From CAYQIM01 sp964417555 (GTDB lineage: Bacteria; Pseudomonadota; Gammaproteobacteria; Diplorickettsiales; Diplorickettsiaceae): 62,892 nucleotides of DNA. A program made the position numbers and the translations under genes. Below, piece after piece: positions 42,420 to 51,903 of the stretch. Within the stretch, counting starts at the first letter, position 1. Every line of letters begins with the position of its first letter. A model generated the notes under the pieces. That model was not told the DNA's origin, ran no database searches, and saw only the letters and a program-made list of their open reading frames with translations. Location of the stretch: contig CAYQIM010000053.1 of the NCBI GenBank assembly GCA_964417555.1, positions 1 through 62,892 on the forward strand, in the 5' to 3' direction.

Positions 42420-43493
42420 CTAGCGCGTCGCCCTGGGAGCACAATTCAGCTTAGCTTTTTCTTCTTGCTTAATCTCATCCCAAGAATAAAATAGAGGAGT
42501 TTCTAATAGTCTTGTACGAGAAGGAAAATAGTCATTATATGTGATAGCTCTAGCAAACAATACCTCTACCATAAACATTGCCATAGGGCTCAGCATAGCG
42601 TTCACATCTAGCCTACTTAGTAAATATAAAATAAATGCAATAAAGGCAAGGCCTTGATTCACTTTATCCTGAAATATCGCCGCAAAACTAGGTAATAATT
42701 TTTGCCTTTGACCATCTGAACGACAACAATTAAATATAACTTTCGTATAACCTTCTTCCTGAGCAATCTTAATCATATCACGCGCACTAAGTCTAGGCCC
42801 CTTCTTTCGAAGTACTATCATATCTGTTGTTCTTTGTTCCTTTTTACTTTCTCTATCAAGGTACATACGAGCAACAATATAGTCAAAATAATGTTTACCC
42901 TGTTGAGGAAGTAGCTCCTCCTCACTGAGTTTAAATTTACTTAACGAGTAATTACAAATAGCGCCTAGCGTTGATGTACCTGTTATTATGGGATAGCCCA
43001 ATGCATCAAAATCATCCTTTGCTTGTTTAGACACTAAAGTAATACCTTTAGCGCAAACTTCTGCGTAAGGTACAGAGGCAAGTTCTGTAAAAAAAAATTC
43101 TGCAAAGGGTACCTTGGGAGGTATAATTGAAAAAACCAAGTATTTCTTATGTGGCCCTAAAAATACAACCATAGGCATTTCTGGCGTTAAAATAACTTCA
43201 TCATGAACTAAACTGCTAAAGCCACCGTGTGAATTTATAGTGACTTGTTCTTTTTTCTCTGCTCCTTCCATACTTTTTCTTGTTGTAAAGAGATAAGCAC
43301 CTTGCCGCTCTCTTTTTACTTTTTCCCCCTGCTCTATTGCCACTATATCAAGCTTGAAAGAACCTTCTTTTTGCTGTTTTTTTGGATAAGCGCTCGTTTG
43401 TGAAATAACGCGGTACCATTCATTCGTTTTAAGGTTTATTTGTCTCCCTGGGTGTAATCTTTTAAATAAATTATTATTGTTATTGCTAAACAT
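42420..43493 (-). CDS. Putative adhesin Stv-type / caspase-like protein
   Basis: 357 residues. INSHGGFSSLV (His ~89) and VIFNCCRSDGQR (Cys ~256-257) are placed as in caspase-fold His/Cys dyads. GAICNYSLSKFKLSEEEL and MIVLRKKGPRLSARDMIKI match what I recall of the 'putative adhesin Stv' domain. No signal peptide for Sec. The ~60 residues before the C-terminus contain a hydrophobic stretch (GLAFIAFILYLLSRL). It sits with two other enzyme-like unknowns, so a Dot/Icm effector is likely; activity unproven. Confidence 0.55.
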   Translation of the reverse strand: MFSNNNNNLFKRLHPGRQINLKTNEWYRVISQTSAYPKKQQKEGSFKLDIVAIEQGEKVKRERQGAYLFTTRKSMEGAEKKEQVTINSHGGFSSLVHDEVILTPEMPMVVFLGPHKKYLVFSIIPPKVPFAEFFFTELASVPYAEVCAKGITLVSKQAKDDFDALGYPIITGTSTLGAICNYSLSKFKLSEEELLPQQGKHYFDYIVARMYLDRESKKEQRTTDMIVLRKKGPRLSARDMIKIAQEEGYTKVIFNCCRSDGQRQKLLPSFAAIFQDKVNQGLAFIAFILYLLSRLDVNAMLSPMAMFMVEVLFARAITYNDYFPSRTRLLETPLFYSWDEIKQEEKAKLNCAPRATR

Positions 43494-43642
43494 TTTTTTA
43501 CAACCGTTAGTTTAAACTAAAGAGAGTGCATCCTATACTAAAATTAATGCTTTATTAATAATAAAAAATTAAAAAAAGTTTATTATGTAAAACTAAAAAA
43601 AAGAATGAGAAACAAAGATGTCGCTAATTTAAAAATTAGCGA

Positions 43643-44857
43643 TTAGCAACAAAGCGCTGCAGAGGATTCAAATTGCTCTTCAGCAGGAAGCGTTGAAAAA
43701 TAATCTCTATATTCCTGCTTGCCAGACCTCTCAACCTTTTGCACTATAATGATAATCTCTGAGGTTGTTAGTCTATTTTTTGAAAATTCAAAAAGTTTTT
43801 TAAATAGGGAGAAATCTTTATTTATTAAGCTGCATATATCAGAATGGGTAATTATATTTTTATCTAAAAGATTTTTTTCTAACAAAATGGACACAAAATT
43901 ATTCAAACGATAACAAAGTGCAATATCCAACATATCTCTCATATGGCTTATTATAAGCGCTTCATTATTATCTACTAGCGATTTTAAATAAATAGTTCTT
44001 TCCTCTGAATTAATAATTTTTCTAATAAAATCACCTTTTTCTCCTGCAATGATTTCAAATCCTTGCCTACTCGAAGTAATTTTTCTATAATTGGCTGGTT
44101 TAAAAAAGTCTAGCCCTCTTGCCATATATTTTCTTTCCTTTAATACAATTCCCTCATTAACTTTCTTGCTAAACTCACTTCCTCTTGATTCATATTCAGT
44201 ATGTTGATCTATGACTTGTGGCAATAACTGCTTTTTTTTGTTGATGGGGCGGTCTTTTAACGACTCAGGTAATCGCTCCAATGCTCTAAATGATTGGATA
44301 TTTTTAAAAATAAAAGCTAGAGACGCAGGACATTCTTTTTCATTAAACTCAAAATATTTTTTAGCGGCATCATTGTTTGAAAAACGAATCAAACCATCCC
44401 AATGTTCCCTTCTGGCGGAAAAACGAAAAAGATGATCTAATGTAAAAAATGAACAATGATCCATATCATATTGTATTTTAATGCCATTATAAAAAAACAA
44501 TTTAGCCGACTGAATAGGTAAAGCAGCATACTTTACCAAACGAAAACTAGAAGCAAAAACAACAGCATCCATAACAAGGAGGTACAATTGCCCCTCTTTT
44601 AAATAACAGTCAATACCAAACCAATGCCCCACCTTTTGATCTTGCACGGCAATTTGGAAATGATTAGGTAAAGACTTGCTATGAATATTTTTTTTAAGTA
44701 ATTTAAAAAAGAGGTGAAGTTCACTATTATCTTCTTCTTTTCCATATCCTGATAATGAAAGCACAAAAATAGTTAAATCATGCCCTCTTAATCGTTTTTC
44801 CTCAATTAGACCATGCATTTCTTCCAAACTTAAAAAAGGAACAATATTTTTAGGCAT
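43643..44857 (-). CDS. Putative clan CE cysteine protease-like effector, C-terminal Cys-Cys
   Basis: 404 residues. A His-Asp-Gln-Cys set spaced as in Ulp1/YopJ-type enzymes: His78 in KVGHWFGID, Asp97 in LLVMDAVV, Gln129 and Cys135 in KIQYDMDHCSFFTLDHLF (Gln six before Cys). This fold includes deSUMOylases, deubiquitinases and acetyltransferases, mostly host-directed in bacteria. The C-terminal half is helical. The protein ends ...SSAALCC; a terminal Cys-Cys is the Rab-type geranylgeranylation signal of eukaryotes and may anchor it to host membrane. Catalysis and lipidation are inferences. Confidence 0.6.
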   Translation of the reverse strand: MPKNIVPFLSLEEMHGLIEEKRLRGHDLTIFVLSLSGYGKEEDNSELHLFFKLLKKNIHSKSLPNHFQIAVQDQKVGHWFGIDCYLKEGQLYLLVMDAVVFASSFRLVKYAALPIQSAKLFFYNGIKIQYDMDHCSFFTLDHLFRFSARREHWDGLIRFSNNDAAKKYFEFNEKECPASLAFIFKNIQSFRALERLPESLKDRPINKKKQLLPQVIDQHTEYESRGSEFSKKVNEGIVLKERKYMARGLDFFKPANYRKITSSRQGFEIIAGEKGDFIRKIINSEERTIYLKSLVDNNEALIISHMRDMLDIALCYRLNNFVSILLEKNLLDKNIITHSDICSLINKDFSLFKKLFEFSKNRLTTSEIIIIVQKVERSGKQEYRDYFSTLPAEEQFESSAALCC

Positions 44858-44963
44858 ATTTATTTTTTTAATAAAATTTACCTATAAATTTACTAAATTA
44901 AAATTAAGCTATCCTTAATAAAAATTAAAAAATATTAAGTAATAAAATTATCTTTAGATTTAA

Positions 44964-45149
44964 TTATAATTTAATGAGATTAATTACTTTTAATATTCTA
45001 TTCAGTTTCGCTAGCCCATCACGCCTCTTCGCCTTTTCAAGCTGTACTCGACCTTCGTAATGAAAGTTATTATTACCTAACTGCAATTTAGAAATCTCCA
45101 ATACTACGGGTGGATTATAGGTATTTAATAAAAAATGCTCTCTTGGCAT
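44964..45149 (-). CDS. Possible 61-aa protein or gene remnant
   Basis: Starts MPREHFLLNTYNPPVVLEIS and ends with a basic helix. A 32-base part (45082-45113, coding PPVVLEISKL) recurs with one mismatch at 59480-59511, where it no longer sits in a long frame. This suggests both are remains of one mobile or effector gene. Real translation is uncertain. Confidence 0.35.
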   Translation of the reverse strand: MPREHFLLNTYNPPVVLEISKLQLGNNNFHYEGRVQLEKAKRRDGLAKLNRILKVINLIKL

Positions 45150-45217
45150 AAGAAAGGCCTAACTTTCTCTTAAGGATTAAGCTTTAAAATAACTTAAAAA
45201 TATAATAATTCTTCAGA

Positions 45218-46636
45218 TTGAATATGCCCTTATCAATACACGAGATAGCTGTTTTGGCCAAGGAATATGCTAGGAACTATATAAAAAAAGGAAGTACACA
45301 ACTTGAAACTAATGACTATTCTGAAATACATAGGCTTGCCTTAGAATCAGGTATTCTTGATTTGCGTAGCGAAGTTACTTCTAACGTTAATTCCCACACT
45401 AAAGAAGAAAGTTTAGAAGTTCAAATAGAAACTGTAAAAAAATATTCATTAGGAAATTGTGGTGAAATAGCACGGATGGCATTGTATTACGTGGTCACAC
45501 ATCATCCACAAGTTTATGCACAAGTCTACTCTATAGGTAATGGGGATCATGCTTTTTTAATTATTGGCAAGAAAAAACCACTTCTCCCTATGCGTTTAGA
45601 AACTTGGGATGAAGATGCTTACGTTTGTGATCCTTGGTCTAATACAGTTTATCCAGTGTCAGAGTGGAAAGAGAAATTAAAAGATTATAAATATTCTACA
45701 ACTGCTCTATCCAAAGAGACTGAGAGAATTCAAAAACTTAAATATCAAGAGCTTAAAAGAAGTGGTGTCATATTAGAAAAACCTGATTTTAGACAATATT
45801 TTTTTGTATCTCAAATATACGATAAAGTAGGAAATAATATTGGTAAAACCTATTTTTTTAATGAGAATACAAATAATTATACTATTCCTTTAAATAGTAA
45901 CCATTTTATAACCCCTCTAGAAGATTATGATTCTATATCACAGTACCAAGGTGGGGTACTTTATAGAAGAGCTAAAATTAAATCAGTTATTATTTTTTTA
46001 CGTCCATTTAAGGATATTTTTCCTAATGTCGAAAGACTTTATCAACTACTCAATGAAAGATATCTTTTACGGGACGGTAGTATAAATGAATATTTAGAAC
46101 CTACTGAGCTTTTCCGCCGAGAAGAAATCATCAATCAATCTATTCATATACTAAAGGAATTCAAGGTTTACCTACAAGACTTAGACAATGAGTCTGATCT
46201 GCAAAAAAGGTGTGCAGTGTCTATTGTAGAGCAAATTCAAGAAATTGATAGCGCTATCGCCTGTTTAGCCCAATTATTAGAAAAACGCGAACTCCAAGAC
46301 ATTGATCGACTTGATAATACCCCTATTAAGGATGATCAGTTTAGCCAAGCCGTTAAAACAATACTTAAAAATTATCAATGTCCAGCCTCTAAAAAAATGT
46401 CAGTAATAGGAGCCATAGCTTACGCAGATGCAGACGTTAACGATTTTATTAGTTACTTTTATAAAGTTGTAAAACCTGCTTTACAAGTAAGAAGGAACCC
46501 TATTTTAGATAGAGTAAGAGGATTTTTTACATCGCCTGTTGATGTAAAAGGCGCCAAAATTGTCGAACAATTAGAAAATTTCATTAATGATTATTCGTCT
46601 CAGTTAGCTAAGTCTCATTTAAAACCAAGTCGATAG
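45218..46636 (+). CDS. Putative papain-like (Cys-His-Asp) effector, 472 aa
   Basis: Residues ~75-145 have a clear triad: Cys81 in SLGNCGEIARMALYY, His111 in GNGDHAFLIIG, Asp138 in AYVCDPWSNTVYP. Its order and spacing are those of transglutaminase/papain-like and OspI/YopT-type effector enzymes. The rest is helical with no membrane span, ending basic. It could be a protease, deamidase or transglutaminase acting on host proteins. Divergent from the clan CE candidate. Confidence 0.6.
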   Translation: MNMPLSIHEIAVLAKEYARNYIKKGSTQLETNDYSEIHRLALESGILDLRSEVTSNVNSHTKEESLEVQIETVKKYSLGNCGEIARMALYYVVTHHPQVYAQVYSIGNGDHAFLIIGKKKPLLPMRLETWDEDAYVCDPWSNTVYPVSEWKEKLKDYKYSTTALSKETERIQKLKYQELKRSGVILEKPDFRQYFFVSQIYDKVGNNIGKTYFFNENTNNYTIPLNSNHFITPLEDYDSISQYQGGVLYRRAKIKSVIIFLRPFKDIFPNVERLYQLLNERYLLRDGSINEYLEPTELFRREEIINQSIHILKEFKVYLQDLDNESDLQKRCAVSIVEQIQEIDSAIACLAQLLEKRELQDIDRLDNTPIKDDQFSQAVKTILKNYQCPASKKMSVIGAIAYADADVNDFISYFYKVVKPALQVRRNPILDRVRGFFTSPVDVKGAKIVEQLENFINDYSSQLAKSHLKPSR

Positions 46637-46708
46637 CCCTCGATAATCGCTCAGTCTGTGCCTGTTCAAGTTGTACAAACCTACACTGGCTTACTGTAAC
46701 AAATCTCT

Positions 46709-47701
46709 TCACGTTGTTTTTTTAATATCAAATAACGCGTTAATAAATTTTTCAGATGAAAATACTTGTAAATCCTCGATACTTTCACCGACACCAATAA
46801 AACGCAGCGGCAAAGCAAGCTTTTTAGCTATTGAAAAAATCATACCGCCTTTGGCAGAACCATCCAGTTTTGTTAGTGCTATTCCTGTCAATTGAATAGC
46901 TTGATGGAAAATTTCCGCTTGTGCTAACGAGTTTTGGCCAATACTGGCATCAAGAATTAACAGTGTTTCATGAGGTGCGGTGGAATCTAATTTAGCCAAT
47001 ACTTTTTTTACTTTATGCAATTCTTGCATCAAGTTATCTTTGGTATGTAAACGACCGGCAGTATCGGCAATTAGCACATCCATATTTCGTGCTTTCGCTG
47101 CCTGCAATGCATCATAAATGACTGAGGCACTATCGGCACCTTGATGCTGTGCGATCAGCGGTACATGATTTCGTTCAGCCCATACCGCCAACTGTTCGGT
47201 CGCTGCCGCACGAAACGTATCTCCGGCTGCCAACATAACTTGTTTTCCTTGTTGTTTTAAGTAATGTGCGAGCTTTCCAATGGTGGTGGTTTTTCCAGCG
47301 CCATTCACCCCTACCACCAAAATAACATAAGGTTTATGTTGCATATTATTTATGGCTAAAGGTTTTTCACAGGCATGTAACAATGTAATAAGATGTTGTT
47401 GCAAGACAGCCCAAACCGCTTTACCATCAGCTAGTTGTTTACGTTCTAGCTTGCGGCTTAAATCAGCAATAATTTCTTCGCTAACCGCAGGACCCACGTC
47501 AGAACTCAATAGCAAATTTTCAATCTCTTCGATGAGATCAGCATCTACCACTTTTTTGCCTAAAACTAAATTAGCCAGTCCCTCTACCAATTGGTGACGA
47601 GTTTTCTGTAAGCTTTCTTTTAACCGTCCAAAAAAAGCGGGTTTTTTTATCTCCGATGCCGTTTCATCGTCCACATTTTTTCGTTTGAAAATATTAAACA
47701 T
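46709..47701 (-). CDS. ftsY: Signal recognition particle receptor FtsY
   Basis: GTPase docking SRP-ribosome complexes at the inner membrane. N domain ~residues 25-105, G domain after it: GVNGAGKTTTIGKLA, DTFRAAATEQL, ADTAGRLHTKD, TKLDGSAKGG. At 330 residues it lacks the long acidic A domain of E. coli. Divergent from rsmD, as in many gammaproteobacteria. Confidence 0.96.
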   Translation of the reverse strand: MFNIFKRKNVDDETASEIKKPAFFGRLKESLQKTRHQLVEGLANLVLGKKVVDADLIEEIENLLLSSDVGPAVSEEIIADLSRKLERKQLADGKAVWAVLQQHLITLLHACEKPLAINNMQHKPYVILVVGVNGAGKTTTIGKLAHYLKQQGKQVMLAAGDTFRAAATEQLAVWAERNHVPLIAQHQGADSASVIYDALQAAKARNMDVLIADTAGRLHTKDNLMQELHKVKKVLAKLDSTAPHETLLILDASIGQNSLAQAEIFHQAIQLTGIALTKLDGSAKGGMIFSIAKKLALPLRFIGVGESIEDLQVFSSEKFINALFDIKKTT

Positions 47702-47872
47702 AGATACCTAATTGCCATTGAAAATGCGTTTTAGCCTTTTCAATTTGTTTTTCTCCTGAAGGGAATTGGCATGATAAATGACTCTAGCCAACCAACGCAA
47801 TAAAAAGAAGGCATAGCGACTTGTCTCATGCTAAAGTTAAGTGGCGCATATTGTAGTAAGAATTAATTTAGC

Positions 47873-48448
47873 ATGATGAAAAAAGGCCAGGTAAAAATTA
47901 TTGGCGGTCAATGGCGCGGGAGAAAACTAAACTTTCCGGCCACACCCGATTTGCGCCCCACCCCCAATCGTCTTCGAGAAACACTGTTTAATTGGCTAGC
48001 ACCTTGTATCACAGAGGCGCATTGTTTAGATTTATTTGCCGGTAGTGGCGCCTTAGGCTTTGAAGCACTCTCACGCGGCGCCAAATCGGTCACCTTTATT
48101 GAACAATCGCTACCACTGGTTCAATATCTAAAAACACAGATAAAACAATTAGCAGTCGAAGATAAAGCCCACGTCTATCACTTAAGCTTCCCATTCAATG
48201 CGATGCATGCACTCAATCTACCCGATCACGCTTTTAATATCGTATTTCTTGATCCTCCTTTTCATAAAAATCTCATTGAAATCAGCAGTGCCTGGTTAAT
48301 AAAAGAAAAAATACTTTTACCAAACAGTATGATATACATCGAAATGGAATCCTCATTAAAAAACCTTTCTTTACCCGAAAATTGGCAAATAAGTCGCTGT
48401 AAAATAGCGGGACAGGTGAAGGTCGTATTAATCAAAACCTTCACTTGA
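47873..48448 (+). CDS. rsmD: 16S rRNA (guanine-N2)-methyltransferase RsmD
   Basis: Methylates G966 of 16S rRNA. SAM-binding CLDLFAGSGALGFEALSRG and the catalytic FLDPPFHKN. The N-terminus (KIIGGQWRGRKLNFPA, LRPTPNRLRETLFNWL) is family-specific. 191 residues. Confidence 0.95.
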   Translation: MMKKGQVKIIGGQWRGRKLNFPATPDLRPTPNRLRETLFNWLAPCITEAHCLDLFAGSGALGFEALSRGAKSVTFIEQSLPLVQYLKTQIKQLAVEDKAHVYHLSFPFNAMHALNLPDHAFNIVFLDPPFHKNLIEISSAWLIKEKILLPNSMIYIEMESSLKNLSLPENWQISRCKIAGQVKVVLIKTFT

Positions 48449-48513
48449 CTTTACCACCCCTTCTTTGTTTCAATGCAAATAAGGGCGAAGGGTTTTATCT
48501 AAAATAAGATAGT

Positions 48514-48993
48514 ATGAAAAAAATAACAGCGGTGCTTCTAGTCAGTTTTCTAACAGGTTGCTCCACACAAAACTTACCTAGCTCTATTACCCCCTCATTT
48601 AATCCAAAGTCTGACGACGCCGCAATTAAACTTGCTGAAGCCGCACGTTCAGTCAGTCAATCACTGAATGAACTTAAAACGATTGAAAAGGCATCCAATC
48701 CACCTGTTAAGCCGTTACCTTATCCTAGCGCTTCCGGTTTAGAGAAGATTGTCGCTTCCGTCGATTGGTCAGGCCCCATCGAACCCTTGCTCGAGCGTAT
48801 TGCAAAACTGGCTAATTATCGATTTGAAATCATAGGCCGTAGGCCGGCTATTCCGGTGTTAGTGACAATTTCGGCACAAACCACACCTCTCTCTTATATT
48901 GTCCGCAATGCCGATCTGCAAGCCGGTATTAAAGCTGATATAGCTGTTTATCCGGGTATCCATACTATTGAACTGCGCTATGCCAAAAACTAA
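48514..48993 (+). CDS. dotD: Dot/Icm type IVB secretion lipoprotein DotD
   Basis: Outer-membrane lipoprotein of the Dot/Icm core complex that helps place DotH in the outer membrane. Lipoprotein signal with lipobox LTGC (MKKITAVLLVSFLTGCSTQN). The C-terminal secretin-N-like domain carries ANYRFEIIGRRPAIPVLVT. 159 residues. It overlaps dotC by 14 bases; dotD-dotC-dotB order is that of Legionella and Coxiella. Confidence 0.92.
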   Translation: MKKITAVLLVSFLTGCSTQNLPSSITPSFNPKSDDAAIKLAEAARSVSQSLNELKTIEKASNPPVKPLPYPSASGLEKIVASVDWSGPIEPLLERIAKLANYRFEIIGRRPAIPVLVTISAQTTPLSYIVRNADLQAGIKADIAVYPGIHTIELRYAKN

Positions 48994-49825
48994 TTTTAAA
49001 AAAATTTCTTATCTTTTTAGTTTTTTTATCATGGCTAACCTCAGTGCTTGCACCACCCTACCGCCTAATTATAAAACAGTAGGTGGTCTGAATAATTTAG
49101 ATCAATTACAAAATTTACATGCCAAAGCCGTTCCGGCTAAACAAACAATGAATCAAGTTCACTCACAAGCATTGCAAGACATTGCTATCAGTGTGGGTGC
49201 GCAAGCCGGGCTCGCTTGGCGCTCTAAAGACATCAATAAGGTATTAACAAAAAATTCTAGCTACTTAGATCGCATTTTCAATTTTAATTTAATGCTACTC
49301 GATCATAATGTCGTTCCCCCGGTATTAGTACAAGGAGATAGTTCATTAAATCTAGCCGATCCACAAACCTTACGTATTGATGACCGTGTTTATCAAATTG
49401 TGAGTCAAGCCCATTTTACGACAGCGCCGCCACAATGGCGTAACTATCTGTGGATGGATTATAAATCACCTGAAACACCACTGCCTGCTTTTCTACCTAA
49501 AACAGCCGAAGAACGGTTAATTTGGCGAAAATATGCCACCTTAGGCTGGGAAGATGGCATTAGCCAAGCCAATACCATTTTTAGTGATAATTTAGCCCGC
49601 TTAAGCCGAGATTATAACGGCATGGTACTTTACCGCTCTTTATTATTAAAAGGGATGGTAAGCAAACCCTATGTTGCTCACACCAATCTCGGTGTTACCG
49701 GTGGCGACTCCGATTTACATATTAACGATCAGATATTTAGAATCACTTCTTTACCCAAATTACAAGCCAACGCTAAACGATGGAATCCCGTTGTTACCCA
49801 TGACGCCACATCAACTAGCCAATGA
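48980..49825 (+). CDS. dotC: Dot/Icm type IVB secretion lipoprotein DotC
   Basis: Second outer-membrane lipoprotein of the core complex. Start at the ATG giving MPKTNFKKISYLFSFFIMAN with lipobox LSAC. Family blocks: ALQDIAISVGAQAGLAWRSK, YLDRIFNFNLMLLDHNVVPP and GWEDGISQANTIF. About 281 residues. Its 3' end overlaps the dotB start by 26 bases. Confidence 0.93.
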   Translation: MPKTNFKKISYLFSFFIMANLSACTTLPPNYKTVGGLNNLDQLQNLHAKAVPAKQTMNQVHSQALQDIAISVGAQAGLAWRSKDINKVLTKNSSYLDRIFNFNLMLLDHNVVPPVLVQGDSSLNLADPQTLRIDDRVYQIVSQAHFTTAPPQWRNYLWMDYKSPETPLPAFLPKTAEERLIWRKYATLGWEDGISQANTIFSDNLARLSRDYNGMVLYRSLLLKGMVSKPYVAHTNLGVTGGDSDLHINDQIFRITSLPKLQANAKRWNPVVTHDATSTSQ

Positions 49826-50936
49826 ACCGGTACGCTTTACGCCCGCTTGTTTAGCGCAATTACTGATTCATTGTCAAAATCTATCGGCATCTGATATTAC
49901 CTTACAAACCGGCGAACCTGTGATTGCGGAGATCTATGGCCGTTTACTTCGCATCACACGCCGCAAACTGTCTAATACAGAAGTTTCGGAAATACTAAAT
50001 CTCATCTACGGTCCAAATGGCAGTGCGCAGATTTTAAGTGGTGTCGACATTGATACCCATTATGAGTTTCGCCCTAATCGGAATGAACGTTATCGTTTCC
50101 GTGTCAATGCCACGGGCTGCTTAGTAGAAGGTCACGATGCTATCCAAATCACTTTTCGGACCATTCCCAGCACACCACCAAGACTTGCTGAACTGAATCT
50201 AGAACCCGAACTCATCCAAGCGTTGTCTCCACCACAAGGTATTGTTTATGTCACCGGTTCAACCGGTTCTGGAAAAAGCACTTTACTCGCTGCAATTATT
50301 CGTGATCTCGCCGAAAAAGAGGATAGCCATCGTAAGATCCTTACTTACGAAGCACCGATTGAATTCGTCTACGATGCGATCGATATGCCAAGTGCAATGG
50401 TTAGTCAATCTGAAATTCCCCGACATTTGCCTTCCTTTGCAGCTGGCGTACGCAATGCATTGCGTCGTAAACCACGACTCATCTTAGTCGGTGAAGCGCG
50501 CGATCCAGAAACTATCGGGGCCGCTATCGAGGCTGCTCTCACTGGACATCCCGTCTATACCACCTTGCATAGTAACGGCGTCGCAGAAACACTGCGGCGC
50601 CTCGTCAATTCTTTTTCCGCAGACGAAGCGCATGGTCGTATGATTGATATTATCGAAACAATTCGTGTGGTTATTTGGCAGCAGCTCGTTCCCACCCTTG
50701 ATGGAAAACGTGTGGCTTTACGTGAGTTTTTAATCTTTGATGAAAAACTCCGTGATGAACTACTCGATCCTAAGCTAGAAAATATCAGCGCCATGACGCG
50801 GCGTTTATTAAAAAAATATGGTCAACCGATGTCCTTAGATGCAAAACGTAAATTCGATGCGGGCCTTATTGGCGAACGTGAATATAAACGTTTAATCATG
50901 ACAGCAGAACGCGCTGATCAAGATGCAGGACTTTAG
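49800..50936 (+). CDS. dotB: Dot/Icm secretion ATPase DotB
   Basis: Hexameric VirB11/PilT-type ATPase powering the secretion system from the cytoplasm. The ATG at 49800 gives MTPHQLANEPVRFTP; a longer frame inside dotC is spurious. Walker A is GSTGSGKST at ~153-161; the Asp box, Walker B (ILVGEARDPETI) and His box (GHPVYTTLHSN) follow. 378 residues. Overlaps epmA by 14 bases. Confidence 0.95.
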   Translation: MTPHQLANEPVRFTPACLAQLLIHCQNLSASDITLQTGEPVIAEIYGRLLRITRRKLSNTEVSEILNLIYGPNGSAQILSGVDIDTHYEFRPNRNERYRFRVNATGCLVEGHDAIQITFRTIPSTPPRLAELNLEPELIQALSPPQGIVYVTGSTGSGKSTLLAAIIRDLAEKEDSHRKILTYEAPIEFVYDAIDMPSAMVSQSEIPRHLPSFAAGVRNALRRKPRLILVGEARDPETIGAAIEAALTGHPVYTTLHSNGVAETLRRLVNSFSADEAHGRMIDIIETIRVVIWQQLVPTLDGKRVALREFLIFDEKLRDELLDPKLENISAMTRRLLKKYGQPMSLDAKRKFDAGLIGEREYKRLIMTAERADQDAGL

Positions 50937-51903
50937 TACGACCTGGCGGCCTAGCGCATCACTCGCTTCTCTGCGTCTACGCGCTAGCATTTTAAATCGT
51001 ATTCGTCAGTTTTTCGATGAACGACAGATATTAGAAGTCGAAACGCCCCTACTTTCCCATGCAACCGTTCCCAGTCAACATCTACACAGTTTTCAAACCG
51101 ATTATCGTTTTGCCAATCCAACGCAGAAACAAACACTTTATTTGCAAACGTCGCCTGAGTTTGCCATGAAACGATTATTAGCCGCCGATAGCGGTCCTAT
51201 ATATCAACTCTGTAAAGCCTTTCGCAATCTAGGCGAATCCGGTCGCCACCATAACCCAGAATTTACGATATTAGAATGGTATAGACCGGGTTTTAATCAT
51301 CATGACTTAATGAATGAAGTAGAGGATTTACTCAAAATAATCCTGGCTTGCCGTTCAGCACAACGATTTACTTATCTAGAAATTTTCCAACAGTTTCTTC
51401 AGATTGATCCCCATCAGGCTTCGCTAGAACAACTTAAGCAAGTTGGCCAACATTTTAAACTTTATACAGAAAACTTAGCATTAACAGAAAAAGACGATTA
51501 CCTCGATCTGCTGATGACACATCTCATTGAGCCCAATTTGCCACAACACCCGATATTTATTTATGATTTTCCGGCTTCGCAAGCCGCTTTAGCGAGATTA
51601 CGACCCGGAAAACCGACTGTTGCTGAACGCTTTGAGGTCTATGTGCAAGGATTAGAACTCGCTAATGGCTTTCATGAACTCAGCTCGTCATCAGAGCAAC
51701 GTCAACGCTTTAATGATGATTTAGCACAGCGTAAAAAAGCAGGCTATCCTGACATACCAATTGATGAACATCTCTTAGCCGCACTTGCGCATGGCCTGCC
51801 CGATTGTGCGGGAGTCGCACTCGGCGTCGATCGTCTTATTCTGCTAGCAGCAAAAAAACAAGCTATTGATGATGTGCTGGCCTTTCCTTTAGAACGTGCT
51901 TAA
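50923..51903 (+). CDS. epmA: Elongation factor P lysyl-transferase EpmA (GenX/PoxA)
   Basis: Class II lysyl-tRNA-synthetase paralogue that adds (beta)lysine to EF-P. It has the catalytic core only, lacking the anticodon-binding domain (326 residues). Motif 2 FRNLGESGRHHNPEFTILEW and motif 3 GVALGVDRLILL are present. Joined by a 14-base overlap to dotB; a family B repeat separates it from pncA. Confidence 0.94.
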   Translation: MQDFSTTWRPSASLASLRLRASILNRIRQFFDERQILEVETPLLSHATVPSQHLHSFQTDYRFANPTQKQTLYLQTSPEFAMKRLLAADSGPIYQLCKAFRNLGESGRHHNPEFTILEWYRPGFNHHDLMNEVEDLLKIILACRSAQRFTYLEIFQQFLQIDPHQASLEQLKQVGQHFKLYTENLALTEKDDYLDLLMTHLIEPNLPQHPIFIYDFPASQAALARLRPGKPTVAERFEVYVQGLELANGFHELSSSSEQRQRFNDDLAQRKKAGYPDIPIDEHLLAALAHGLPDCAGVALGVDRLILLAAKKQAIDDVLAFPLERA

